Positions 42,593 through 50,877 of a DNA stretch of 64,000 nucleotides are shown here, piece after piece. Positions within the stretch are counted from its first letter, which is position 1. Each line of letters starts with the position of its first letter. The notes below the pieces were generated by a model. The model was given only the letters and a program-made list of their open reading frames with translations. It was not told where the DNA came from and ran no database searches. Source of the stretch: CAZPMO01 sp964587515 (GTDB lineage Bacteria > Pseudomonadota > Alphaproteobacteria > MPNO01); the NCBI GenBank assembly GCA_964587515.1, contig CAZPMO010000002.1, forward strand, positions 10,317 to 74,316. The letters are read 5' to 3'. A program made the translations under genes and the position numbers.

Positions 42593-43409
42593 GAATAGTC
42601 CCGTGAATGTGAAACCCGAGCATGCCGCTGGGGCGTCGACGGTTGTCGCGGTAAACAACCTGACGAAGAAATTCAATTCTCCAATGGACGGAGAGGAATT
42701 CGTTGTCCTGGATTCCGTAAGCCTGCATGTGGACGAGGGCAAATTCGCCGCCATCGTCGGACCTTCGGGCTGCGGCAAATCCACATTGTTGAACATCATC
42801 GCCGGCATCGAGACCCATGATCCCGATGAAGGGGGCTCGGTCGAGGTTTTCCCGAGAGCAGGCCACTCGACGTTGCGGGTCGGCTATGTCTTCCAGAACG
42901 CCCGGCTGCTCAACTGGCTGACGGTCGAGGGCAACATTCAATTTGCGCTGGAGGCGCAGGAAATCCCCAAGGAGAGATGGCGCGAACTGGTCACGACATA
43001 TCTTGAGATGGTAGGGCTCGAGGGGCAGGAAAAGAACTTCCCCTTGAACCTGTCGGGCGGCATGCAGCAACGGGTCGCCATCGCCCGCGCGCTCGCCATC
43101 GAACCCGACATTCTGCTGATGGATGAGCCGTTCAGCCATCTCGACGAAATCACCGCCAGGAAGATGCGGTTCGATCTGATGGAGATCCTGAGCCACGCCA
43201 AGCCCACCATCCTGTTCGTGACCCATGATCTGGGCGAGGCGGTCTTTCTTTCCGATCATATTTACATGATGAGCACCAAGCCGGCTCGGATCTTCAAGCA
43301 GATCTCGATCGATGTCGAGCGGCCGCGAAAACCCGAAGACCCGGTGATTTTCGACCTGGAAAAAGAATTGGTCCGGGAATTTTTCAGCGTCCTGGACGAG
43401 CAGGATTAG
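42582..43409 (+). CDS. ABC transporter ATP-binding protein (SsuB/TauB-like)
   Basis: A 275-aa ATPase. Walker A is GPSGCGKST, the Q loop FQNARLLNWLTV, the signature LSGGMQQR, Walker B ILLMDEPFSHLD and the switch His in VTHDLGEA. It energises the import of the ligand held by the receptor at 40801. The start is TTG 42582 with GGAG upstream, or GTG 42603; both keep the domain intact. The stop TAG is directly followed by the second permease ATG. Confidence 0.93.
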   Translation: MQTENSPVNVKPEHAAGASTVVAVNNLTKKFNSPMDGEEFVVLDSVSLHVDEGKFAAIVGPSGCGKSTLLNIIAGIETHDPDEGGSVEVFPRAGHSTLRVGYVFQNARLLNWLTVEGNIQFALEAQEIPKERWRELVTTYLEMVGLEGQEKNFPLNLSGGMQQRVAIARALAIEPDILLMDEPFSHLDEITARKMRFDLMEILSHAKPTILFVTHDLGEAVFLSDHIYMMSTKPARIFKQISIDVERPRKPEDPVIFDLEKELVREFFSVLDEQD

Positions 43410-44192
43410 ATGTCTAACCGCGCCCGAGGCATATGTCTGAGAGTAAGCTCGATCTTCGTCCTGCTGATCATCTGGTGGGTCGCCGCGATTTTGATGGATG
43501 ATGTCGAGGTCCTGCCCGGGCCGGTGCTGATCTTTACGACCATTTGGTCGAATCTGATCGGTGTCGGGCCGGAAGGGAAATCGCCCTATTTCCACATGGG
43601 GGTCACGCTGGCCCGCACTTTCATCGCTTTCGGCGCGGCCATGCTGGCGGGAATAGGAATTGGCCTGACCATGGGCCTCCGCAAGACCTTCGAGCATTCG
43701 CTCATGGCCTTGATTCCACTGTTGCTCACCATGCCTACGATCCTCATGGTCTTTCTCGCCGTACTCTGGTTTGGTTTCACCGAAGTCGGCAGCCTGGTCG
43801 CCGTCGTCGGCGTGGTCACGCCCTTCGTGTCGGTAAATATGTTCGAAGGCACCAAGGCCATGGATAAATCACTGATCGACATGGCGAAGACCTTCCGCGC
43901 GGACAACCGCATGCTTGTCATGAAAGTCTATGTGCCGCAGTTGCTGCCGTACATTTTTTCCGCCTTCCGCTTCGGATTCGGCATCACGTGGAAGATCGTC
44001 GCCTTGGCGGAGACCTTCGGCATCAAGTTCGGCATCGGGTACATGTTCTTCTTCTGGTTCGAACAGTTCAACATGGAACAGGTCCTTGCCTGGATCATCA
44101 TGTTCGTCATCCTGATGCTCATTCTTGAACACGGCGTCTTCGCCCGGCTCGAACACAAGGCGTTCGCCTGGCGACCGTCGCATTCCCTGTAG
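43410..44192 (+). CDS. ABC transporter permease (SsuC-like), second copy
   Basis: A 260-aa membrane protein with about six helices. The ATPase-contact region is EGTKAMDKSLIDMAKTFRADNRM. It begins one base after the ATPase stop. Together with the permease at 41822 it completes a transporter with two different pore subunits, less usual for this family, where one permease gene is the rule. It is the last gene of the operon and faces the oxygenase operon. Confidence 0.9.
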   Translation: MSNRARGICLRVSSIFVLLIIWWVAAILMDDVEVLPGPVLIFTTIWSNLIGVGPEGKSPYFHMGVTLARTFIAFGAAMLAGIGIGLTMGLRKTFEHSLMALIPLLLTMPTILMVFLAVLWFGFTEVGSLVAVVGVVTPFVSVNMFEGTKAMDKSLIDMAKTFRADNRMLVMKVYVPQLLPYIFSAFRFGFGITWKIVALAETFGIKFGIGYMFFFWFEQFNMEQVLAWIIMFVILMLILEHGVFARLEHKAFAWRPSHSL

Positions 44193-44250
44193 AGAACGCC
44201 TCGACTCTCCGACCGAGACTCGACGACGCGGAGTAGCAGGGTCGGATCGA

Positions 44251-44697
44251 CTAACGGTCGACGGTTTCCTTACCCTCGCCGCCGAACCTTGTGGCGAAAT
44301 AGCCGATGACCAGGCCGATGATCGCGCCCTCGGCGACGAACCAGAAAGGCGACGTGAGAACGCCATCCGCGCCGAACGTGGCGTGCATGGCCGCCGTCAT
44401 GGCGTCATAAGCGAAGAAGGTGAGGACGAAATTCATCCATGCGCCGAGGAACGGCGCGCGCACCCACCAGGGCATCGGCAGCTTAAGAACCGGGTGCCAC
44501 GTAAAGACCCCGAACACGCCGATGATCGCGCCCACGGTGGTATACCAGAGCAAAATCCCCCAGCGCAGCAACCAGCCGGCCTCGGGCATGAAATACGGCA
44601 GGAAAACAAACCCGATAAGCCCGAAGACCAACCCGATCCCCTTACCGATCGCGATCCGCGTCACCAGCGACGGATTTCCGAAAATTTTCGACGGCAT
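44251..44697 (-). CDS. Hypothetical membrane protein with three to four helices
   Basis: A 148-aa protein with hydrophobic segments IGLVFGLIGFVFLPYFM, LLWYTTVGAIIGVFGVF, APFLGAWMNFVLTFFAYDAM and FVAEGAIIGLVIGYFATRF, the last followed by a short charged tail. No named family recognised. ATG 44697 follows a purine-rich AAGGG site. It is the last gene in the direction of the Rieske-LLM-HDO operon, separated from the HDO gene by 118 bases that include a palindromic repeat. Confidence 0.72.
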   Translation of the reverse strand: MPSKIFGNPSLVTRIAIGKGIGLVFGLIGFVFLPYFMPEAGWLLRWGILLWYTTVGAIIGVFGVFTWHPVLKLPMPWWVRAPFLGAWMNFVLTFFAYDAMTAAMHATFGADGVLTSPFWFVAEGAIIGLVIGYFATRFGGEGKETVDR

Positions 44698-44734
44698 TGT
44701 TCTACCCTTTCCCCTTTCACCTCGATCTGCCAAA

Positions 44735-44752
44735 CCCCGGATCAAGTCGGGG
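44735..44752. repeat. Third copy of the dispersed CCCCGGATCAAG palindrome
   Basis: CCCCGGATCAAGTCGGGG is an imperfect hairpin nearly identical to the paired repeats at 21601 and 21729. It lies between the HDO gene and the membrane protein gene, as expected for an intergenic repeat family. Confidence 0.65.
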
Positions 44753-44815
44753 AAAGCAACTTTTTTTGGCCAAGGTACGTCGCAAATCGGTCCCCGGGGG
44801 ACTTGGCCGCCCTTC

Positions 44816-45508
44816 TCACATCAGCGCGTAGCCTTTTTCGTAGTGCAGGTAGATGCCGTCGAAATAGAACCAGCGGAGCGCGGCGCCCTCGCGGGCGTAG
44901 TGGATGCACATGTCCTGGCTTTCGCGGTCGGTGCAGTGGCGTTCCAGCACCTCGAAGGCGCGGTCGCCGTGCTCCACATCGACCTCGGCGTGGAGCCAGA
45001 AATGTTCGATCTCGTCATCCGGGAAATTGTAAGTCTCGCGCAGCGCCGGCAGCACCTTGGAATAGAGCCGGGGCGACTGGGTTTCGCTGGCGATGTTGCT
45101 GCACGCCACGCCGCAATACCAGGGTTGCTCCGTCGCCACCTGAACCTGCCAGTTGGCCCACAGCCGCGTGGTCGGCAGGCCGCGTCCGGCCTTGACCTTC
45201 GCCGGGTCGGCGCCGTTGGCGGCGGCGAATTTCAGGACGATTTCCATGTGCGGATTATCGGGGTCTTCCTCCTCGTTGAAATTCGCCAGCATGGCGTCAA
45301 CCACGTCCGGCGGCGCCTTGGCGCAGATGTTGAACACCGAGCGCTGGAGCAGCGTGGTGATCCAGTGCCAGTGCTCGACGCCCCAGCCCATCATGGCGTT
45401 GCGGCCAAGCTCGCCCTTTGCCCAGGCCTCGGTCATCGGATGATCGGCGCAGTGACGCTCGTTCACCGCGTCCTCGAGCGCGCGTCGGAAGTTGCTCTTG
45501 CCGGCCAT
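44816..45508 (-). CDS. Heme-oxygenase-like diiron enzyme (CADD/TenA-like)
   Basis: A 230-aa helical protein with the complete diiron pattern: Glu80/81 (NFNEEED), His87 (NPHMEI), Glu142 (ASETQSP), His173, Asp177 and His180 (HAEVDVEHGDRA). This is closer to the CADD/PqqC-like branch than the protein at 37984. ATG 45508 follows a GGAGG-like site. It lies 14 bases after a membrane protein gene in an operon with a Rieske oxygenase and a flavin monooxygenase. Confidence 0.82.
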   Translation of the reverse strand: MAGKSNFRRALEDAVNERHCADHPMTEAWAKGELGRNAMMGWGVEHWHWITTLLQRSVFNICAKAPPDVVDAMLANFNEEEDPDNPHMEIVLKFAAANGADPAKVKAGRGLPTTRLWANWQVQVATEQPWYCGVACSNIASETQSPRLYSKVLPALRETYNFPDDEIEHFWLHAEVDVEHGDRAFEVLERHCTDRESQDMCIHYAREGAALRWFYFDGIYLHYEKGYALM

Positions 45509-45522
45509 GGATTCGCCTCCTT

Positions 45523-46287
45523 TTATGTGGTCGCGCTTCCGGGCCCTGGCTCGACCAGGGCGCGGAAGGCGATCGAGAGCGTCGTCACCGCGAGCGCGAT
45601 GCCCAGCAGCGCGACGGTCTGTTGCAGTAACGCGTGGATGAAACTCGCCGTCAGCGCGCCGCCGCCGATGGCCCGCATCAACAGGCCGAACGCGACCTGG
45701 ACGGGCGCCAGCGGCAACCCGACGATGACGGAGATTGCCAGCAACCGCCAGCCATTGCCGGCGGTGCGTTCCCAGCAATCGCGCACCGTGAGCGCATGGT
45801 TGATGGCGGCGGCCGGGAACAGCAGCGACAGGCGGACGAACAGCAGCATGCCGCCGATGACCGCGATCACGATCACCGCGAACGACACAGCCGACTGCAC
45901 ATTGTTGGACGCACCGCTGGCCAGCAGGATAGGCGCGATGCTGCCCGCCGCGACCACGACCATGATGGTCGCGTAAAGCGCCAGCGTGACCAGCAGGAAC
46001 CGGGTGTGGCGGCGGCGCCAGCTCAGCGCGGCGGCCACGGTATGAACTTCGCCCGGCAACAGAAATCGCCGGTGCCAGGCGACCGAGAACACCACCCAGA
46101 CAATCGCCGCGACAATGGAAATGACGAGATCGAGCCCGCGCCCGCCGCGCGCGAACGACTGTATGGCGACGGTGACGATCGCGAGCGCGAGGATGGCGGG
46201 GAAGGCCAGCGCCAGAAAATCCCGCCGCGCCCGCCAGACGAAGCGATAGGCCGCGCCGGCGGTTGCGAAAATGGCGAGGCGCGGCAC
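45523..46287 (-). CDS. Hypothetical polytopic membrane protein
   Basis: A 254-aa protein with about six hydrophobic helices, two near the N-terminus (FLALAFPAILALAIVTVAI, LVISIVAAIVWVVFSVAW) and four in the rest, with an Arg-rich loop SWRRRHTRF between. No transport or catalytic motif is clear. Its place between the LLM and HDO genes, with gaps of 12 and 14 bases, suggests it is part of the same operon; a role in substrate movement is a guess. Confidence 0.75.
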   Translation of the reverse strand: MPRLAIFATAGAAYRFVWRARRDFLALAFPAILALAIVTVAIQSFARGGRGLDLVISIVAAIVWVVFSVAWHRRFLLPGEVHTVAAALSWRRRHTRFLLVTLALYATIMVVVAAGSIAPILLASGASNNVQSAVSFAVIVIAVIGGMLLFVRLSLLFPAAAINHALTVRDCWERTAGNGWRLLAISVIVGLPLAPVQVAFGLLMRAIGGGALTASFIHALLQQTVALLGIALAVTTLSIAFRALVEPGPGSATT

Positions 46288-46299
46288 CGCGGTCCCGCC

Positions 46300-47370
46300 T
46301 TACGCGGCGCGCGGCGTGGTGGCGAAGCGCGGCATCACTTTCTCGGAGAACAGACGCATGGACGCGGCCGCCTTTCCCACATCCAGCATCTTGGTGTTGA
46401 CCTGGAACGAGGCGATGTCGAAGCCGCCGGTCTGGCGCGTGAAGTCGGCGATCATGTCGCAGATTTCTTCCGGCGATCCCACCCAGGCGGCGGATTTCTC
46501 GCGCTGGGTATGGACATCTTCCTTCATCAACGCGCCGATCATCTTGTTGTAGCCGGGATAATCCTTGGTGCTGGCGCCCTTTTCCCAGTCGGAGGCGGCG
46601 TCGGCCAGCGTCCGGAAATAGGATTTCACCTCGGGCGCGGCCTCATCGAGGGCTTCCTCGGTGGTGGGCGCGCAATACATCATGATCGCCAGGGCGACCT
46701 GCCCCCTGCCGGGATGGCCGGCGGATTTCCAGGCATCGTGATAGACCCCCAACAGATCGGCCAGCGCCGCGCCGCCAATCGGGTTGGCCATGCAGTGATA
46801 GCCGTTGCGGCCGGCGAATTCGAAGGTCTCCGGCGAATTCAGCGCCGCCACCCAGAACGGCGGATGGGGAAGCTGGGTCGGGCGCGGCAGCGAGGTGACG
46901 TTGGCGAACGAATGAAAACGTCCCTCGCAGGTCACGTTCTCCTCGCTCAACAGGCGGCGGATCTGCTCCACGCCCTCATCGTAGCGCGCGCGGCTCTCGT
47001 CGAGGTCGACGCCGAAGCGGGCGAATTCATGGGGCAGGAATGCGCGCGCGAATCCAACGTCGAGCCGGCCGTCCGAGATCGCGTCGACCATGGCGATCTC
47101 GCCGGCGAGTTTGAGCGGGTTGTTGAACGCCGGCAGCACCGCGCCGGTAACCAGCCGCGCCTTGCGCGAGCGCTGCGAGGCGGCGACCAGGAAGACCAGT
47201 GGGCTCGGGCTGTAACCGCCATAGGGATGGAAGTAGTGCTCGACCGTGCGCACGTGGGTGTAGCCCAACTCGTCGCAAATGCCGACCAGATCGAGCGCGT
47301 CGCTCCAGTATTCGGCGCCGGATTTCTCTTCCGGCCCGACATTGGGGAAAAAGGCGATGCCGAATTCCAT
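46300..47370 (-). CDS. LLM class flavin-dependent monooxygenase (luciferase-like)
   Basis: A 356-aa (beta/alpha)8 flavin enzyme of the bacterial luciferase family. Typical parts are the N-terminal FGIAFFPNV, RTVEHYFHPYGG, LVTGAVLPAFNNPLKLAGEIAMVDAISDGRLDVGFARAF and the C-terminal VGSPEEICDMI. It needs reduced FMN from a separate reductase, which is not in the operon. It lies 5 bases after the Rieske oxygenase and probably acts on the same substrate or its product. Confidence 0.92.
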   Translation of the reverse strand: MEFGIAFFPNVGPEEKSGAEYWSDALDLVGICDELGYTHVRTVEHYFHPYGGYSPSPLVFLVAASQRSRKARLVTGAVLPAFNNPLKLAGEIAMVDAISDGRLDVGFARAFLPHEFARFGVDLDESRARYDEGVEQIRRLLSEENVTCEGRFHSFANVTSLPRPTQLPHPPFWVAALNSPETFEFAGRNGYHCMANPIGGAALADLLGVYHDAWKSAGHPGRGQVALAIMMYCAPTTEEALDEAAPEVKSYFRTLADAASDWEKGASTKDYPGYNKMIGALMKEDVHTQREKSAAWVGSPEEICDMIADFTRQTGGFDIASFQVNTKMLDVGKAAASMRLFSEKVMPRFATTPRAA

Positions 47371-47375
47371 CGTTC

Positions 47376-48392
47376 TCAGACCTCCGCCATTTCCGCCGAC
47401 ATAAGCTCGTCGAACATACGCCGCGCCAACATCACGCCGCGATCGGCTTCGATATTCATCATCAGGGTTTCCGGCGGGTCCAATTTCACCGTCTCGTGCT
47501 GGATTTTCAGCACGTCGGCGTCTTCTTCGAAGGTGAATTCGATGGCGCCGTGGATACGCTTGGTCAGATCCTCATCATCCTGGGCGAAGTGGCGCGAGAC
47601 GCCCCAGAAATAGTGGGTGGTGTCCTCGGTCGCGGGGGTCAGCGCGTTCATCACCTCCCATTGCAGACCGTTGCCGAAATCGTTGGTGCCGGTATCGACG
47701 GCGCGCGCGTCGATCCAAACGAAGCCTGGCGCCTCGAAACGGACCGACTGATAGCGGTCGATATTGCCCTTGAACGCGACCGCCTGGGAAAACAGCGGCG
47801 GCGGCGTGCAGTCGCGGATGACGCGGTCGACATGCACCGCGCCGTTCTCGCGCCGCGCCTCGATGATCGGCGCCTCGGCAAGCTCGGCATGGCCGATGGT
47901 CTTGGCGTGGACGAAGGTTTCATGAGTGAGGTCGAGCAGATTGTCGACCACGAGCTGGTAATGGCAGTCGAACTGGCGCATGTCCTCGTTGACCGTCCAG
48001 TCGGGCTTTTCCATCCAGTGGAAATCGGGGATCAGGGACTCGTCGGCCTTATCCGCGTCGCCCATCCAGGCCCATACCCAGCGATGTTTCTCGACCAATT
48101 TCAGGCTGCGATTGCAAATTTGCGGCGGGACTTTTTCCTGGCCGGGAATGCGGATGCAGGCGCCATCGGGGTTGAAGACCAGCCCGTGATAGTCGCAGCG
48201 CACGTCGTCGCCCAGCAGGGTGCCCTGCGACAGCGCATAGCGGCGGTGGGCGCAACGATCGTCGAGCGCCACCGGGCGTCCGTCCTCGGTGCGATACATG
48301 ACGTAGGGCTCGTTCAGCAGCCAGCGCTGTTTGAGCTCGCGGCCCAGCTCCTCGCTTCGCGCCGCGACATACCAGTAATTGCGCAGATACAT
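47376..48392 (-). CDS. Rieske non-heme iron oxygenase, VanA-like
   Basis: A 338-aa oxygenase component. The Rieske [2Fe-2S] ligands are Cys47/His49 (RCAHR) and Cys66/His69 (CDYHG). The mononuclear iron site follows in NLLDLTHETFVH with His157 and His162, preceded by the bridging Asp154. The size and sequence resemble vanillate demethylase and related single-component oxygenases that remove alkyl groups or hydroxylate. No ferredoxin reductase partner lies nearby. Second gene of the operon, 82 bases after the Rid-family gene. Confidence 0.9.
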   Translation of the reverse strand: MYLRNYWYVAARSEELGRELKQRWLLNEPYVMYRTEDGRPVALDDRCAHRRYALSQGTLLGDDVRCDYHGLVFNPDGACIRIPGQEKVPPQICNRSLKLVEKHRWVWAWMGDADKADESLIPDFHWMEKPDWTVNEDMRQFDCHYQLVVDNLLDLTHETFVHAKTIGHAELAEAPIIEARRENGAVHVDRVIRDCTPPPLFSQAVAFKGNIDRYQSVRFEAPGFVWIDARAVDTGTNDFGNGLQWEVMNALTPATEDTTHYFWGVSRHFAQDDEDLTKRIHGAIEFTFEEDADVLKIQHETVKLDPPETLMMNIEADRGVMLARRMFDELMSAEMAEV

Positions 48393-48474
48393 CTCGATCC
48401 CTCCCGGTTTATGACGCGGGTTATTCGGACTTTATTCACGCACAGCCACTGGCGTGGATCAACCGCTATCGGCC

Positions 48475-48861
48475 TTAATCTATTACGGCGATGCCCTGAA
48501 TTTCGACCATCATGTCGGGATGGGCGAAGCCCGCGCAGGTAATCATGGCGCTGGCCGGGAAACCGTCGGGAAAATATTCCGACCGGATATCGATAAAGCG
48601 GTCGCCGTGGCGCGAATCGATGATGAACACGGTCATGGTCACCATGTCCTGAAGTCGGGCGCCGGCGCGCGTCAGCGTCGCCTCCAGCAGACGAAAGGAC
48701 TCGCGCGTCTGTGCCTCGAAATCCCCGGCCAGCGAGTTGTCGTCGCCATCGTGCGGCGCGCCGTGGCCGGCGGCCCAGACCATGCGCCCGCCCGCGGTGA
48801 CCACCGCCGGTGAAAAGGCGCGGCCTTCCTGCCAGGTCCCCTTATGAAAAACCCGTTCCAT
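48475..48861 (-). CDS. Rid (YjgF/UK114) family protein
   Basis: A 128-aa trimeric-fold Rid protein with the blocks VWAAGHGAP, DFEAQTRESFRLLEATLTRAGA and TMTVFIIDSRHGDRFIDIRSEYFP. Near the C-terminus it has FPASAMITCAGFAHPDMMVEIQGIAV; the Arg that binds the imine carboxylate in RidA is replaced, so it belongs to another Rid subgroup. Such proteins occur in degradation operons for N-containing rings, as RutC does. It heads the oxygenase operon. Confidence 0.87.
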   Translation of the reverse strand: MERVFHKGTWQEGRAFSPAVVTAGGRMVWAAGHGAPHDGDDNSLAGDFEAQTRESFRLLEATLTRAGARLQDMVTMTVFIIDSRHGDRFIDIRSEYFPDGFPASAMITCAGFAHPDMMVEIQGIAVID

Positions 48862-48932
48862 GCTTCTGGTCCTTCCCTTCTTTCATCATCTTTCCAGGCA
48901 AATTTCTCGAACAACCCATTGTAAAACGGAGC

Positions 48933-48954
48933 GAATCACCCACAAGGGTGATTC
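48933..48954. repeat. Hairpin upstream of the Rid gene
   Basis: GAATCACCC (48933-48941) and GGGTGATTC (48946-48954) form a perfect 9-bp stem with an ACAA tetraloop. It lies 72 bases upstream of the Rid start, where an operator or leader hairpin for the oxygenase operon could be. No T-run. Confidence 0.45.
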
Positions 48955-49099
48955 GGTGGACGGGGCCGCCCGAAAAGTTTGCAAAGAATTAACCATGGTT
49001 AACACAATATTTAACCAATTCCACGCTGAATCAACATTACCTTAGAACACCTGTCCGATATTAAAAAGTCATATAAAAATAGAATCGGAAGGAGTCAAA

Positions 49100-49150
49100 A
49101 TGGAGGCCAATAGATTCGATGAATCCAGTCAATACACGCCTGTTCATTAG
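49100..49150 (+). CDS. Possible 16-codon leader or truncated 5' gene end
   Basis: ATG 49100 follows GGAAGGAG with 5 bases between, one of the best ribosome sites in the window, and encodes MEANRFDESSQYTPVH before TAG. It may be the surviving start of a gene whose body was deleted, or a short leader peptide. Nothing proves translation. Confidence 0.25.
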   Translation: MEANRFDESSQYTPVH

Positions 49151-49289
49151 AATATTTCGAGTGCACTTGCTCAACTATGCTGGGAATAGTCTTTGTTCGT
49201 TCGAATTTGAATATGTTTAATGTTGTTTCTTTTCAATCAGATAAATAGAATCCGGACGCGAATCAAGGTGCCGGGTCGTGTGAGGGTGT

Positions 49290-49769
49290 ATGAAGTCTGA
49301 TAACCGGGTCGATCTGTCCGGGATCACTTTTGGCGACGTGTTCGCGGGCTACCTGGTCCAGGATTACGATTCGGGCGTGCTGGCCGATATCGCCGGTCTG
49401 ACCTACGGTGCCAACCTGACCTGGAACGTGACGCGCCTGACCACCGGAAATTTGCTTGTTTTTCGCCGGGTGGAAGAGACCACCCAGGGGCTTGCCTCGG
49501 GCGTCGTGAAGACCGGGGCCAACGTTTCCGTCGATCATGAATTGCAGCGCAACCTGATCGTCACGCTCGGCGGTTCTTTTTCAGCGGAAAAATTCAAGGG
49601 CGCCACGCGCGAGGACGACTATCGCATATTAGTCGCCTCCGCGACCTACATGCTGAATCGTCACTTTCACCTTGAATTCGATTACAAATATTTGAATCGC
49701 AATTCCAATGAGGATGGCGGCGATCTGGCGTCCAATATCATTTCACTGAGGCTGGTTTCCCAGTTCTAA
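49290..49769 (+). pseudogene. C-terminal fragment of an outer-membrane beta-barrel protein (BBP2-like)
   Basis: The 159-codon frame shows alternating beta strands: ITFGDVFAGYLVQDYDSG, LTYGANLTWNVTRLTTGN, GANVSVDHELQRNLIVTLGGSF, ATYMLNRHFHLEFDYKY and NIISLRLVSQF with a terminal Phe, the outer-membrane insertion signature. These match the last third of exopolysaccharide-associated outer-membrane barrels of about 400 aa or more. No signal peptide and no N-terminal strands exist upstream, and the ATG has no ribosome site. Most likely a truncated gene. Confidence 0.68.
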
Positions 49770-49812
49770 TTTCGCGGGTAGTGTAACGGCTTCACCGCGC
49801 GCCGGGATCACC

Positions 49813-50877
49813 GTGACCGTTCCAGCCGAAACTCTCACTATCCGCCGACCCGACGACTGGCACGTGCATCTGCGCGATGGCGACATGCTGAAGGCCGTCG
49901 TCGGGTTCACCACCCGCCGCTTCGCCCGCGCCATCGTGATGCCCAACCTGACGCCGCCGGTGACCACGGCGGCGCTGGCGGCGGACTATCGCGAGCGCAT
50001 TATCGCTTCATTGCCGCCGAATACCGAATTCACGCCATTGATGACGTGTTACCTCACCGACGCCGCCGATCCGTCTGATCTTCAAGCGGGCCATCGCGAC
50101 GGCGTCTTCACGGCGGCCAAGCTTTATCCCGCAAACGCGACCACTAATTCCGCTTTCGGCGTCACCGATATTACGCGGATTCACGGCGCGCTGGAATGCA
50201 TGGAGCGGATCGGCATGCCGCTGCTGGTCCATGGCGAGGTGGTCGATCGCGAGGTCGACGTGTTTGACCGCGAGGCGGTGTTTATCGAGCGCGTGCTGAC
50301 GCCTCTGCTGCGTGATTTTCCGGCGCTGAAATTGGTGTTCGAACACATCACCACCGAGGACGCGGTCGCATTCGTTCGCGCCGGAGACGCCCGACTCGCG
50401 GCCACCATCACGCCGCACCATCTGATGATCAGCCGCAATGCGATGTTCGAGGGCGGCATGCGCCCGCATATGTACTGTCTGCCGGTGGCCAAGCGCGAAC
50501 GCCATCGGCTTGCGCTTCGCAAGGCGGCGACGTCGGGCGAAACAAGTTTCTTCCTGGGCACCGATTCAGCGCCGCACGCGATCGCGGCCAAGGAAACCGC
50601 GTGCGGCTGCGCCGGAATTTTCAACGCCCCGGCGGCGCTGGAATGTTACGCCCAGGTGTTCGAGGAGGAAGGCGCGCTCGACCGGCTCGCCGGTTTCGCG
50701 TCTGAACATGGCGCACAATTTTATGGCCTGCCGCTCAACGACGGCGCCGTTACTCTGGTACGCCGAAAATCAGCGGTTCCCGACAGAATCACCGTTTCCG
50801 GACCGGACGGCGCGGTCATGCCGTTTGCCATCGATGCTGCGCTTGACTGGGTTGTCGAGACGGGAGACGCCGCATGA
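49813..50877 (+). CDS. pyrC: Dihydroorotase (class II, PyrC)
   Basis: Zinc amidohydrolase that closes carbamoyl aspartate to dihydroorotate in pyrimidine synthesis; 354 aa. The metal motif is His17-x-His19 (DDWHVHLRDG), the carboxylated Lys is 103 (AAKLYPANATTNS), and further ligands are in LVHGE, FEHITT and the catalytic Asp in GTDSAPH. This is the E. coli-type short form. It starts with GTG 49813. Its stop overlaps the next ATG by 4 bases (ATGA). Confidence 0.96.
   Translation: MTVPAETLTIRRPDDWHVHLRDGDMLKAVVGFTTRRFARAIVMPNLTPPVTTAALAADYRERIIASLPPNTEFTPLMTCYLTDAADPSDLQAGHRDGVFTAAKLYPANATTNSAFGVTDITRIHGALECMERIGMPLLVHGEVVDREVDVFDREAVFIERVLTPLLRDFPALKLVFEHITTEDAVAFVRAGDARLAATITPHHLMISRNAMFEGGMRPHMYCLPVAKRERHRLALRKAATSGETSFFLGTDSAPHAIAAKETACGCAGIFNAPAALECYAQVFEEEGALDRLAGFASEHGAQFYGLPLNDGAVTLVRRKSAVPDRITVSGPDGAVMPFAIDAALDWVVETGDAA

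Larger units (their letters stand above)
48862..49289. other. AT-rich intergenic region between the Rid gene and the beta-barrel remnant
   Basis: About 430 bases, markedly lower in GC than the rest, especially 48985-49255. It contains a hairpin at 48933-48954 and a short open frame with a strong ribosome site at 49100. No tRNA or other RNA gene was recognised. The composition and the broken gene downstream suggest a site of insertion and deletion. Confidence 0.5.

Noticed and set aside
45634..47613. 659-codon plus-strand open frame
   Set aside because: Antisense to the membrane protein and LLM genes; no recognisable domain.
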